Below are positions 1 through 10,908 of a DNA stretch of 61,243 bases, one piece after another (the first letter of the stretch is position 1; the number at the start of each line of letters is the position of its first letter). The position numbers were made by a program, and so were the translations under genes. Location of the stretch: NCBI GenBank assembly GCA_900095095.1, contig FMBT01000534.1:1-61243 (forward strand). Reading direction: 5' to 3'. The notes beneath the pieces were generated by a model. It was not told the origin of the DNA and ran no database searches. It worked only from the letters and a program-made list of their open reading frames with translations. This DNA is from Fragilariopsis cylindrus CCMP1102 (taxonomy: Eukaryota > Bacillariophyta > Bacillariophyceae > Bacillariales > Bacillariaceae).

Positions 1-1149
1 GTTTTTGTCAATAAGTGTTCGAGTTCAATGCCTCAAAAATGTAGACTGACGTGAGAGAGATAAAATAATAATTGATATGATTGGTCAAATTTCGATATTA
101 CCATAATCTGAGTTCTTCTTTCGATCGACGCCTGTTCTTTATTAAAATTCTCGTTCTTTACAAAACCAGCCATTGCACAGGAACAATAAATACGCTTCAT
201 TCGCCTACTGTGCATGCAAAAGAGAACAACTAGCACGGACTAAGAAGGATTGACTACGAGCTCTTCGCTTTACTAAGAGCTCTTCGCATAGACTTGGCAA
301 GGAAGTAGGATGTTAGAAGTCGACGTGTCGAGTAATAATATATCAGCGGTTCGCGCGGGAATAATGAGACACCGTGTTTCGCGCACTTTCTTTTGCTGAG
401 CGCATGTTGTAAGCGAAATGGTTGTTCGCCCCCTGCGTGTTTCTTCGCACATTCTCTTTTGCTGAGCAATTTTTTGCCAGAATTACGGCACAATTCGAAA
501 TCTCTCTCTAATACACTGTGCTGCGGCAGAAACGGCAGGTCGACCACTGTCTCAATAGCCTTTCTAAGGCAGTGAGGAGTGAAGCGGCAGCCATGAAATA
601 ACGAGTTATATAGTACAATATAAGAACCTGGAGTGCGAACCTGGAGTGCATTTTCTAGGTTTAAGAACGACTAGCTACAGAAGTATGAGGTTATTACACA
701 GAAGGACAGTAGATACGGCTCATGGGTATGTAAGTATGCATTGCACGTATGCCTAGTACACCAATGTACTACAGTAGTGCTGGGTGCGGAATTGATTTGA
801 AAAAAAATTCACGAACGACTTTGTACACGACGTCGCAGTAATATAGATGTAAAAACCTTTAACGAATTCCTTTGCAATCCAATACAATCCAGTATAATCC
901 AATACAATCGAATACAATCGAATACAATCCAACCCATTCCAATCCATTCCAATCCAATCCAATCCAACCCAGTCCAACCCAATCCAATCCAACCCAATCC
1001 AATAATTTTTACATAATCGTTCGCCTTCATTAATAGAATCAATACTCGCCTACGCTAAAATTGATTGGCTTCTGTTTCTAATATTAATCATCACATCATT
1101 CTTGCTCAAATATTACATACGGCAATAATAATCGCATTGTCATCATATT
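1..1149. other. Intergenic, no gene supported
   Basis: Short open frames on both strands have no recognisable domain and no coherent composition. The stretch holds partial internal duplications: a CTTTTGCTGAGC segment occurs near 387 and 451, GAGCTCTTCGC occurs twice near 258-288, and GAACCTGGAGTGC occurs twice near 626-650. A palindromic TACTAC-A-GTAGT element lies near 767-779. Confidence 0.5.
875..1003. repeat. Pentanucleotide-based AATCC/AATAC tandem repeat
   Basis: About 130 bases of imperfect tandem AATCC, AATAC and AACCC units. Frames reading through it give artificial Trp/Gly/Leu/Asp-rich peptides on the minus strand, which I do not treat as genes. Confidence 0.85.
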
Positions 1150-1590
1150 ATGCCTACCCATCCGCATCTGATAGACTTAATTGAAACATCCTTTTGTGAA
1201 GAAAATAGTAATGGAATTGAACATGATGAAGTATCTATTGTATCAGAATTAACAATGGGCGAAGCATCAGCATCACAATCAAAGTCGTCATTAAAATTAA
1301 TTATTGATGAAGTAACAAGTTCAATGTCAACACAACAATTAAAGGAACAATTGCATAATTTAAAAGTAGAAACAAAAGAAAAGGATATAATATTAACATC
1401 AAAACTTGATACATTATTAGATATTAAGAGAAAAATTGATGATGATATAAAAAATATTAAATCAAAACAAGATAATTTAAAACCGATGAGATTTATTATC
1501 AAAGAAGTGGAACGTAAATTAATACGTGAGTTACAGCATGAAGAAAAAGAAGCAACACTAACACCCCAAGATGGTGAAGTTGAAATATAA
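1150..1590 (+). CDS. Hypothetical coiled-coil protein, 146 aa
   Basis: Not a family I recognise. The N-terminal third (about residues 1-45) is acidic and Ser-rich. Residues about 50-130 are a Lys/Glu/Leu/Ile-rich helix with heptad-like spacing (LKEQLHNLKVETKEKD, then DIKRKIDDDIKNIKSK), so a coiled coil is likely. There is no signal peptide or membrane segment. The ORF has the AT-rich codon use of the clearer genes in the window and ends at a TAA in an AT-rich tail. The ATG at 1150 is the first in frame. It could be a single-exon gene or the last exon of something larger. Confidence 0.55.
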   Translation: MPTHPHLIDLIETSFCEENSNGIEHDEVSIVSELTMGEASASQSKSSLKLIIDEVTSSMSTQQLKEQLHNLKVETKEKDIILTSKLDTLLDIKRKIDDDIKNIKSKQDNLKPMRFIIKEVERKLIRELQHEEKEATLTPQDGEVEI

Positions 1591-1630
1591 TATAATATAA
1601 AACAAAATAAAACAAATAAACAAAAATTAA

Positions 1631-1912
1631 GAGGAGCTCGCAACATCCAATAATGGACCGATCCTCTTTGATAATACAATCACCGAATCCCAGGCGCGAA
1701 TAGGATTTGTAGATGGCGGAGTGAATTTACAAGCTCCTTTATGGAGATATCAATGCTCCCATACCACCCATCGAATAATTTTTTCTATAGAACAACGCGA
1801 ACCTACAGTGTATCGGTACAAAAAGAAAATTCTTACTTTTCATACACCATTCGAACCCACATTATCAGACCCGATCAGTCTTAATGCTGGTAGTAGCAGA
1901 GAGAGAGGATGA
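1631..1912 (+). other. Coding-like open stretch, possible 3' exon or gene remnant
   Basis: An open frame of about 93 codons runs from just after an in-frame TAA at 1628 to the TGA ending at 1912. The translation has ordinary protein composition, for example GFVDGGVNLQAPLWRYQC around 1709-1762, unlike the repeat-derived frames nearby. There is no ATG at the start, and an AG lies at 1632-1633, which fits a spliced terminal exon or a decayed fragment. Family unknown. Confidence 0.3.
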
Positions 1913-2361
1913 AACAATACCACATACATCATGGAATTGAATTGATCCACCGTTCTACACATATCGACTTCTAGATTTGAAGTTGTGAAAAGAGGAGCAA
2001 CCTTGAAGTATACAAACTTTTTCTTATATACAGAAATAGAAGAGACAACATGATCGGATTTTTTTTTCTTCTTCTTCTAGAATAGACATGTCAAACATAC
2101 CCGTTGATACTGGGACTTCTTTTGATAAATCAATAACAATAAAAATATCGCATTAATTAATATAGTAACGATGATAGACACTTCTCGTATTATTATTAGT
2201 ACTACTTTATCTATTACTTTATTCTATTCGATTCGGAATCCTCGTCCTCTCTTATGCACGCACCTCTTACTGTGGCGATTCAAAAATTTGACTGCCCAAC
2301 CATGATCGAGATACGAAAATGCTTACTTTTGAACCGGCATATTTCACCGTTGGCGTCCAGT

Positions 2362-2512
2362 ACGATCATCGCGCGAACTGCACTACAGGGTAAAAATCAT
2401 AATATGCCCTACTGACTTAAATAACTAAGCTGAGAGAACGATCATCGCGCGAACTGCACTACAGGGTAAAAATCATAATATGCCCTACTGACTTAAATAA
2501 CTAAGCTGAGAG
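2362..2512. repeat. Perfect 75-base direct duplication
   Basis: The segment 2362-2436 (starts ACGATCATCGCGCGAACTGC, ends AACTAAGCTGAGAG) recurs base for base at 2438-2512, separated by one A. Identity by eye is complete, suggesting a recent tandem duplication or an assembly artefact. It lies about 280 bases upstream of the GT92-like start codon. Confidence 0.9.
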
Positions 2513-2689
2513 CCTCAACATGTGCGTACTACGTAGGTATGTGAATAAAAAAATAATCTTGATCACATCGGAGAGAGATCAATACTCAACCAATAACATA
2601 TCTGAAGCACAGTAGATAACAGTCAGACTTGTAACACAATTGTAACACAAATTCTTCATCATTTTAACAAGACGCAACAACGACAGCAA

Positions 2690-2790
2690 CAGCAACAGCA
2701 AGCAAACAGCAAGCAAACAGCAAGCAAACAGCAAGCAAACAGCAAGCAAACAGCAAACAAACAGCAAACAGCAAACAGCAAACAACAACA
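2690..2790. repeat. AACAGCAAGC minisatellite in 5' leader
   Basis: Tandem CAGCAAGCAAA/CAGCAAACAAA units occupy the 100 bases before the ATG at 2793. If transcribed they form an unstructured, purine/C-rich 5' UTR. The minus-strand Leu/Cys-rich frame over it is a repeat artefact. Confidence 0.8.
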
Positions 2791-2792
2791 AA

Positions 2793-5019
2793 ATGATGAC
2801 AATGATGAACGCAACGAAGACAACAAAGAAACAAAGAAATCGCACCAGCAGTAGCAGGATTCGTAAAAAAATTGACAGAAAAAATACGACGGCGACGACT
2901 ACGCCTGCCAGTAGTAGTAGTATTAGTATGACAACTCTTTTGAAGATTGGATTTGTATTTTCTGTTGTATTTTATTGTGCTAGCAATATTCGGTTCTCTA
3001 TGGAAGAAATGTTTGGAGATGAGTTATTACCCGTAGGAAAATTTGGTGAAATGCCAACGACACAGGATGGTGGTGGTGGTGGTGGTGGTGGTTTTGGTGC
3101 GTTTCTACGACTACGCAATGACAATGACAATGACAATGACAGTAACGAGGTAGTAGTAAAAAAAACTGTTCCATTTTCATCTTCGAACGATGATGATAAT
3201 GAAAGTAATAATAGCAATAGCGATAGCGATAGCGACAGCTTTTCAGCATGTCTATTATGGATGGATGATAATTTTCGATTAGAGGAATGGTTGGCCTATC
3301 ATTATTATATCTTAAAATTACGATATGTGGTTATTAATATTGATCCAAATTCAAGAACATCACCAATGGATATTATTACTAGATGGAATAATAATAATTA
3401 TCATCATTTGAATATGACAATTGTCACAATGACTGATACCGATCATTTCACATCGAAAGAATACGAAGATAAGATGCAAGTATTAGAATATTGGAAAAAT
3501 TCCACAGATACTGCTCGTTATAGCAAAGCCAAATCAGATTTTATTAGAAATAGACAGAAACAGTTCTATAGATCATGTTCCAAACATTTATTAGAATTGA
3601 ATAAAACATGGGTCTCCTACCATGACGTAGATGAATTTATAACTTTTAGTAATAGTCCTAAACAAATTATTGTAAACGGGACTACAACAGTAGTAGATGA
3701 TGGATTACGAAAAATGAACCAACCAGGATATATCCTTGATCGTTTAAATGAAATCAAAGCGGAGGACAATAAGGCTAACTACGATAATGGTTTCTCTTGT
3801 GTTGTAATTGATCGGGTACGATACAATTCGAAAGAATTATCTACCACTAGTAGTACTACTACTGCTGTTACTACTACTCATGACAAAGACAATGACTATG
3901 GCTATGACGACGAATCGTTACAACTAAAAGAGATATACAACATACCTGACTTTGTTGATACAAAACGATTCGATACATTACGTTATAAGTACAATAGTGG
4001 ACCCGATGGGATGCCAAAATCGTTCATCGATCTTTCTCAAAAGAGGTACGTTGGTTTATTTATTCAATGGCATGGTCTCTCATATCTTCGTAACTTACCT
4101 TGACTTTTTTTCTCTTTATTTCCCATTGTAATTTGTCCTGCTTATTCCTGCTTACAACTTTTACAACAACAAAACAACAAACAACAATAAAAACTACTGT
4201 ACTACTGTATAATAAATAGACCACGTGAGTTCACACAAAATAATAATTCTAAATGGATGGTACATAAGCCTATGCAATATCATTGTTTCAATGAATCAAG
4301 AACACGAAACGAAAATACTAAAAATATTTTAACAAATGAAAAGTTTATAGTCAATCATTACCTAGGAAGGTACGTGCGTGTACTGTACAGTAACCATGCC
4401 ATGTTACGCCAGATGTAGGACACTATACATTGTGTATAGAAAATCAAAAACTAACAAAGAAAAAAGAATTTTAACTACTTGTTTGTAATGGGTTTTACTG
4501 GTATATAATGCGACTTGCCTTCACACACACACACATAAAAGCTTACAATTTATATTCTCTTCACTTCACTCCACTCCACTTCTCGTCGATGACTTATCTT
4601 ATTTCTCGGACGATTTCGATTTCGGTTTTGACTTCGATTTCGGTTTTGATTTCGATTTCGATTTCGATTTCGGTCGTATTATTACTATCATTATTATTAT
4701 TTGCACTACACACATCACATTGCATATAAGTTGGGCGTCATTTAGTTATCGAAAGGATGCAAGGAAAGGTGGACTTCGATCGTATGATTTATGGTTTGAA
4801 AGATCAACTATGACAACTAGAAAAGGTGGTACATCTATAATGACATGGTCTTGGATGAATGGATTTTTGGATCTAATTGGAGGACGAGAAGGGAATATTA
4901 ATAATGGAACAATTAAAGAAATTGCTATGTATTTGTTCCGTGATGCAGGAGAATTCGGACAAGACTATAACGCAACATCCAATATTCTTGGTTGGAAAAA
5001 GAATCCACTATATCCTTGA
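2793..5019 (+). CDS. GT92 (DUF23)-like glycosyltransferase, three exons, 563 aa
   Basis: Exons 2793-4045, 4220-4369 and 4731-5019 join in frame, with donors GTACGTTGG and GTACGTGCG and AG acceptors; the split codons give AGA and AGT. The product looks like a type II Golgi membrane enzyme. Residues about 47-65 form one hydrophobic anchor after a basic Ser/Thr tail, and an acidic low-complexity stem runs to about residue 150. The catalytic-like domain begins CLLWMDDNFRLEEWLAYHYY and includes NKTWVSYHDVDEFITF, where D278-V-D280-E is the expected DxDE metal/nucleotide-sugar motif. Exons 2-3 supply HYLGSWASFSYRKDARKGG, which matches the C-terminal half of the diatom-expanded family. The sugar donor and acceptor cannot be told from sequence. 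Without splicing the frame stops at 4103, just inside intron 1. Family call is from recognised motifs only. Confidence 0.78.
4596..4676. repeat. TTTCGA/TTTCGG hexanucleotide repeat in intron 2
   Basis: Imperfect tandem TTTCGATTTCGGTTTTGA units lie inside the second intron of the GT92-like gene, next to a (CA)n run near 4520-4533. The small Ile/Ser-rich open frame over them is not coding. Confidence 0.75.
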
Positions 5020-5905
5020 TCTTTTTCTAAATGCAACGAGAGATTCTTGCAAGACCAAGTAGTGACGTATGTCTATTCATTGATAAACAAACAAGCATTC
5101 CTAGAATGATTGACAGCAAGGACAATTACAAATCCTTTGTCAGCAGCAGCCATCTGCCGACGCGCTATCCCTTGACAGTGTCAAGAAATGGGTAAAGACA
5201 TCACAAGACTAGAACAACCATCAATTCTCCATATGGCTACACGATAAGTAGCGATACAGCAACAACGATAAAAAAAGATCCACTCTACTGTAGTGTGACA
5301 ACGAAACCAGATTGATCCACGATGGTAGGAAGAAAGAATGGCGTAGCAACATGGAAGACAAAAATCGATTTGTAGGATATTTCACTTTGAACAATTAATG
5401 TACTAACTTAATATAGAACTCACTAAATTATCGTGCCCCCTAACGGGGTTGCCGCGCCTCCGTGTTATCATGTGCCATAGCTGTCCGTGATACCCATAGC
5501 TGTCCGTGATACCGGGAGGATTATAAATACTACCTTTACTATATTATATTCTTTACCTTATTATTAATAGAAGAAGAAGAAGAAGAAAGAGTAGATAGAT
5601 ATAGTAATAATAAATAGAAATCAATGGTATTTTTTTCTTTTGTTATGTATTTTATATCATATCATCTTTTATTATTGCATTCAATTTAATTCAATTCAAT
5701 TTAATTCAATTAATTTCGGATTCGATTTGATTTCGATTTGATTTCGATTTGATTTCGATTTGATTTCGATTTGATTCAATTCAATTCCTTCACCTTTGCT
5801 TAATGGAAGTAATCTAAATTGATTAATTCATATTTATTATGATCATCTTATCTGTTACCTTAATCTTTTTTTATCGTTATCTTTATATCTTTATCATCTA
5901 ATTCA
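5020..5905. other. Intergenic with short tandem repeats
   Basis: No gene seen. A 19-base unit (CCATAGCTGTCCGTGATAC) is present twice in tandem at 5475-5512 inside an unusually GC-rich patch (about 5435-5520). An 11-12 base TTTGATTTCGA minisatellite spans about 5715-5775. GAAGAA repeats lie near 5570. Confidence 0.6.
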
Positions 5906-6694
5906 TTAATCCACACTCACACGTATTGTAGTGGATATAGTATTCGTTAATGATATATTAACTAAATAATTCCCTTTTTCTTCTATAGTTAATTTTTGTT
6001 CTATTGGTAATGGTGTGCAAGTCGAAAAATCATCGGAATATTTACCAATATCTAATATTTGTATACTATCATTAGTATTGTCACTATCATTATCAGTATT
6101 GATATTATATTTTTGATAATAATCGTCAAAATCTTCACCAAACATACTATCTTGTTGAATTGCAGTTAATATATTCGTTGGATTCAGTATATAGTCACCA
6201 GTTGTAGAATCTTTACTGTACTCATCACGAATCATAATTGTATAACCCATTTCATCAATATCAAATATTTTTTTTATTTCCATTGCCGCTTTAGTTGTAT
6301 CTTCTATGGTTGCCAATTCATCAATATTAAATAATTTTTTAATTTCATTTATCTTTGCTGTATTATCAGTATCAGTATCAGTATCATCAGTATCATTATC
6401 GTCCCCTTCTACTACTACTATTGCTTCGTCGTCGTCAGCATCATCATCATTCTTACTGGCGAAGTAGAACGCTGAACTTCTTTTTCTTGTAAAAGCTGTC
6501 GTTGCTGGTAATAAGCACAGACTACTCGATGATGCTGAAACAATACTGCGGCACGATTTTGTCGTTGTTGTTGTTGTCGTCGTCGTCGTGAAAGCATGTG
6601 TCAACGACGTCGCAGTATTAGCAATCAGCATCAACATCATCATCATTACGACGAGTGGTTGCGGCAATTTATTATTGGCCGTAGTCATCTTCAT
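5906..6694 (-). CDS. Hypothetical secreted or plastid-targeted acidic protein, 262 aa
   Basis: Residues 1 to about 32 are a signal peptide: a short polar start, a Met/Leu-rich core (VVMMMMLMLIA) and small residues before HAF at about 34-36, resembling the diatom plastid cleavage motif with Phe after the site. A Thr run and a Ser-rich segment follow, then an Asp-rich linker (residues about 75-110). The remainder has two related segments, EIKKLFNIDELATIEDT and EIKKIFDIDEMGY, suggesting an internal duplication of about 35 residues. No family recognised. Near the end the sequence CGTGTGAGTGTGG could act as a splice donor, so the C terminus may continue in an unseen exon. It is divergently arranged with the vWA-related gene. 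Confidence 0.6.
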   Translation of the reverse strand: MKMTTANNKLPQPLVVMMMMLMLIANTATSLTHAFTTTTTTTTTTKSCRSIVSASSSSLCLLPATTAFTRKRSSAFYFASKNDDDADDDEAIVVVEGDDNDTDDTDTDTDNTAKINEIKKLFNIDELATIEDTTKAAMEIKKIFDIDEMGYTIMIRDEYSKDSTTGDYILNPTNILTAIQQDSMFGEDFDDYYQKYNINTDNDSDNTNDSIQILDIGKYSDDFSTCTPLPIEQKLTIEEKGNYLVNISLTNTISTTIRVSVD

Positions 6695-7180
6695 ATTGTT
6701 TAAAGGTGGATCTGAAAAAAAAAAGATCTTCTAGTGTTGTTTGTTTAGCTTTTTGTGATTTTCTTCTGTTTAGTAGGTAAAGTCTAGTCGTCATTAATGA
6801 AAATGAATGAATGAAGATCAGCCACACAACTATGTACGAACATCCAAAGGTGCACCAACATTGAGTCGAGTGAGTCACGGTCAGTCGATTCGATTCGAGT
6901 CGTGGTGATTGATTCCCGCCGAAAGGAAAGAGCGATACAGTGTACTGTACTGTATGGAAAAGATTTAATGAGCGAAAGAGAACAGACAACATACATACAC
7001 AACAAGAATAATCAATCGTGAACACACGACACGACACAAACAAAACAACCTCAGCAGCAGCAGCTTCGATGCACAATTGAAACAACCTAACGGCGAAAAG
7101 GAATAAAGAACTAACGAACGTGAACAACTAACCTAAAGGAAACAACGGCGCAACGACATAACGAACAAAATTCATATAAT
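6695..7180. promoter_or_regulatory. Shared divergent promoter region
   Basis: The 486 bases separate two divergent start codons, so both promoters must lie here. GATTCCCGCCGAAAGG at about 6911-6926 contains TTCCCGCC, the canonical E2F/DP recognition core. ACAGTGTACTGTACTGTATG near 6938-6957 is one of the recurring TACTGTA palindromes in this window. Regulatory function is inferred only. Confidence 0.4.
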
Positions 7181-9340
7181 ATGGGTGGATTTGAAAAAAT
7201 GTTGAAAAAGCTCGAGAAGCTTGCAGCAACTGATGATGATGATGGAAGTGAAATTAATAATGATAGTGATAGTGACGATGATGATCATAATACAAGAAGT
7301 AGAAGAAAAAGTACGATTGAAAATGATACAGCATTAACAAATTCCATGAATCCAACAAGATGGGAAAAAGCATGTTTAGCATTAAATGGTATGGTCAAAC
7401 AAGTATCCAAAGTAGATCCAGATGGATTAGATATTGTTTGTGTGGGTGGTGGTTCGAATAATCCTGCCAATGCCAAACCAAGTATATATAGAAATGTGAA
7501 AAATGTCAAAGATGTGGAACGGTTAGTGACATCGAAATTACCCTCTGGATTATGTTATATGGGTCAGGCCATGGAAACGGTATTAAAAGAAGCATTCCAA
7601 CGTGGATTTCATAAAATGCCCTGTGGGATATTAATATTAACAGCAGGTCAGCCGGATGATTCCAAACGATTAGAAAAAGCATTATTGGATGCTGCCAATA
7701 AAATTGCAATAATGAATTTAAAAGAAAGTCCATTGTCCATCACCATTGTTCATGTGGGAGATGATTTAGAGGCCGAAGAATATATGAGATATTTAGATTC
7801 GAATATGAATTCTACTATAAAAAATAAAAAGACTGGTGAGTATGTCAATATCGTCGATACTATTAAACATACAGAAATTAAAGCCGCCATGAAGGAAATT
7901 AAAGGTACTAAATCAAGTGGTACGACCGGTGCTATCATTGGTGGCTTTGCCGGTGCTGCCATGGGGATTGGTGGCGTGTATGCCTATAATAAAAATCAAG
8001 CCAAGAAACGGAAACAAAATAATAATGGTTGGAATGGGAAATGGAAAGCTACCTATGATGGTATGGAGATTGCCACAATAAAAGTAAATGATGATATGAA
8101 AGGTTCTTTAATTATTGATGGTTTTGCAGGTGGACGGACCATTGGTAAATATAGTGAAAAAAGACAAGGATATTGTATTACATTCAGAGATGCCGATGAA
8201 AATTGGATTATTAAAGGTGATATTGAAGATGAACATACTATATATTGGTCGGATGGTACGGTATGGACAGAAATTATTAAAAAAGGATTAAGTGCCAAAC
8301 ATTATGCCGGTGCTGCAGTGGCTGGTGCAGCAACGGGGAGTGCTGTTGGTTATCTACTGGATAAAAAATTCTTTAAGAAAGGTATGTATATATGTATGTA
8401 TGTAAATAAATATTGTTGCTTGTTTGTTGGTTGTATGTGAACGTATGTGGACGTATAGGCTAGAGAGAGAGAGAGAGAGAGAGAGAAAGATATTCGACGA
8501 CGTGGTGTTGTTGCGTTTTTTGCGTCCACGTTTTTCGTTCCGTTTCCGTTACTAACATTTTCTTAATTTCTTCTGTTTCTTCTACCATAAACAATAATAT
8601 GGCATCACATAACAGCACATAAAAAAGATCAAGCTGATTATGTTATTGTTGTTGATCGTTCCGCAATGATGGCAATTACTGATACACCAAATTCATTAAC
8701 TGCCAGTGGTACAGCATTAGGATATGGATATGACGATCATGATGAACAAGATATGTTTAGTAGTATCAAAAAACAATTTAATGATATGGATACAGGTACA
8801 AAAGTTGCCGGTGCAGTTCTGGGTACAGTAGCTGTCGCTGGTACGGCCGGTCTTGGTATTACTGGTGTGAAGGCTGTTAAAGATCATAAAGAAAACAAAA
8901 TGATGAAACAAGAACATGATAAGAATCATAATGATATCCGTAATAATGATGGTAATTTAGGAACATCAACAACAACAACAACAACAACACGTAGTTTGAA
9001 TACATCATCAACTTCGTCAGGCGGTGGTGGTACACCAGCATCACTTGCTGTTGCACGTGTTGGATTAAATGGACGTTATCGTGCAACATTTGATGGTGAT
9101 GAAATTGCATGTATAAATGTCCATGATGATTTAGAGGGGATGTTAACAATCAAAGGTTTTATTGGTGGTACAACTGTTGGTAAATATGAAACCGATTATA
9201 AAAGTAGTATAACAAAGATACACTTTATGGATGCCGATGAACAATGGCCTGTGAATGGTGATATCAAAGGTAATGGTATTCCACATGAAACCAATATTAT
9301 TATTTGGAGTGATGGTACACGATGGGATCGGATTGGGTAG
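7181..9340 (+). CDS. vWA-related membrane-associated protein with duplicated C-terminal module, two exons, 637 aa
   Basis: Exons 7181-8381 and 8628-9340 join in frame (donor GTATGTATA, acceptor AAAAAAG). Residues 57-235 match a von Willebrand A fold from helix 1 onward: NPTRWEKACLALNGMVKQV, VDPDGLDIVCV, PSGLCYMGQAME, GILILTAGQPDD, ITIVHVGDDLEAEEYMRYLD. The first strand with the DxSxS metal motif is missing there but appears after residue 400 as DYVIVVDRSAMMAI, with Met for the second Ser. The other metal positions are also lost: no T in SGLCY, and TAG instead of TDG. Three Gly/Ala-rich hydrophobic hairpins (about 247-268, 374-392, 457-483) could be membrane segments. Two copies of a module of about 80-90 residues (285-365 and 547-635) share NGxxxATxDGxEIA, GxxxGKY and IxWSDGTxW; I do not recognise it. 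Probably derived from a tandem duplication with loss. Confidence 0.75.
8462..8490. repeat. (GA)n microsatellite in intron
   Basis: A GA dinucleotide run within the single intron (8382-8627) of the vWA-related gene. Confidence 0.9.
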
Positions 9341-9741
9341 GAAGAAAATTGAAAATTAAAACAAATAACATATATGGAATCAAAAACAATTATACGAACG
9401 AAAAATATATTGAAATAAAATGAAACGAATAGTTTGCTGTAGGAAAATAATTTGCACACAAAGCAAACAAAACCAAAGAAGAGAGGCTATATATATAGGA
9501 TGAATGCATATAAATATAACCTAGAATTTGTCATAGTTTTTTACTTTTTTTGTATGTGTACTTCCTCCGTGCAACGCATTTTGCGTAGCAGGCTATCGTG
9601 AGGAATTTTCACATCCTAAAAGCGTTGAAATTGGTCGCTCGTAACGTAATGATTATCGTAAAGAATAGGTAGTAAAAGTCATAACAAATAGGTTCCTTTT
9701 CTATATATTATTTATACTAATATCTCCTTTGAGTGTAAGAT
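9341..9741. other. Convergent 3' intergenic region
   Basis: Lies between the 3' ends of the vWA-related gene (plus) and the small membrane protein (minus). AT-rich; ATAAAATG-like polyadenylation candidates occur around 9410-9420. No gene seen. Confidence 0.5.
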
Positions 9742-10257
9742 TTAGAGATATGTATGATCATATTGCTTGGCTTGCTTCGTTTCTCTCTCTTTCTTTCTCT
9801 CTGCATTACTTTGTATAACTATTATTAATTTTGCACAGAATGCAGTACATATAAAACACGAAAAGCCACAACATCCGACAGCACATGATCCACCTAATAC
9901 AATAAGTAACCACACCCACCACACTATATTATTATTGTTATCATCACGTGCCCATGCTTGATACAATGAACGATTACGATGATTATGATTATGATTATTA
10001 TTGCTTACATGCAGTCGTGATTGCGTTTGCGATGATGATGGAGAGGAAGATGACGATACTGCATTATCCTTCTCCATCATTCTCTCTATTCCTTCTCCTA
10101 AGGAACGTCGTCGCAATGATGATGTCGTCGTCGACGTCACTACAGAAAGTAGAATAACACCCAAAAGCAACGAACGAAATAGAGAGGGAGACTTTTTATT
10201 CATCATCATATATATTAGCAGTAATTTGTAATCTATTGTTTTGTGTTGATAATTCAT
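9742..10257 (-). CDS. Small Cys-rich membrane protein with signal peptide, 171 aa
   Basis: The N terminus is a signal peptide or anchor (SLFRSLLLGVILLSVVTS); the best start may be the Met at 10209 rather than the first ATG at 10257, since the first 16 residues are polar. A low-complexity Ser/Asn/His linker follows. Residues about 110-146 form a membrane helix, VWWVWLLIVLGGSCAVGCC then GFSCFICTAFCAK, with six Cys in about 20 residues. A short basic Lys/Glu/Arg tail follows. This fits a type I single-pass protein with a palmitoylatable Cys cluster, a layout often seen in diatom cell-surface proteins. No family recognised. The opposite-strand frames over it are shadows. Confidence 0.55.
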   Translation of the reverse strand: MNYQHKTIDYKLLLIYMMMNKKSPSLFRSLLLGVILLSVVTSTTTSSLRRRSLGEGIERMMEKDNAVSSSSSPSSSQTQSRLHVSNNNHNHNHRNRSLYQAWARDDNNNNIVWWVWLLIVLGGSCAVGCCGFSCFICTAFCAKLIIVIQSNAERKKERETKQAKQYDHTYL

Positions 10258-10908
10258 TCAAACAAGGTTTGAAGTTTGTACAGAGAGTTTGTGTATTTAT
10301 TATATGTTAACAGCTAGTAGTTGTAAAAGCAAACGATACAAGCGAAAATCTAAAACTCAAGAACAATTTAAAGCACGATTTAATTGCTGTCGGAGAAGAA
10401 GGAAGTAAAATACATTTAGCAATAATATTTTAGAACATGACTCATTCGACTCACTAAATTCATTTAATTCTCGGCGAAATGTAGCCGTTTGAAAATGAAG
10501 AATCGCGCGCGCGCTGGGGGGATGTGAATTTTCGCTGATTTTTGATTTTTTTCAAACTCGAGGATGTTCTAAGTAACGTTAGAAGACATCATGCATATCA
10601 CACACATCACATCACATCACACGCCATGTCATTACATTATCCTTCGAGATTCTTTACAGCACCTTCCTATGCGTACGACAGTCCACATCACATCACATCA
10701 CATCACATCACTGAACATCTTAACTTAACTTTACTCACTCTCTTGAACTACAATCGCATCGAGATAATTGTAGGCCTAGCCCAAAAAACAGCACATCAGC
10801 TTAGTGCAGCTTTTTATTAATTAATCTAACTAAATTAACGAACTAAATAACTAAACTAACGAACGACTGCCGACCGTACAATAGTATAATATAATATAAT
10901 ATAGGATT
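10258..10908. other. Divergent intergenic region
   Basis: No gene supported. Contains CACATCACATCACATCAC runs near 10596-10620 and 10682-10712, a CGCGCGCGC tract at about 10503-10512 and an AATATAATATA stretch before the next start codon. Promoters for both flanking genes should lie here. Confidence 0.45.

Larger units (their letters stand above)
1913..2792. other. Intergenic and 5' leader of the GT92-like gene
   Basis: No gene seen. It contains a perfect 75-base tandem duplication (2362-2512) and an (AACAGCAAGC)n tract directly before the downstream start codon; both are listed separately. Confidence 0.5.

Noticed and set aside
753-1042. Trp/Gly/Leu/Asp-rich minus-strand ORFs
   Set aside because: They are direct read-through of the AATCC pentanucleotide repeat.
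2579-2845. Cys/Leu-rich minus-strand ORF
   Set aside because: It arises from the AACAGCAAGC minisatellite and the opposite strand of the GT92-like start.
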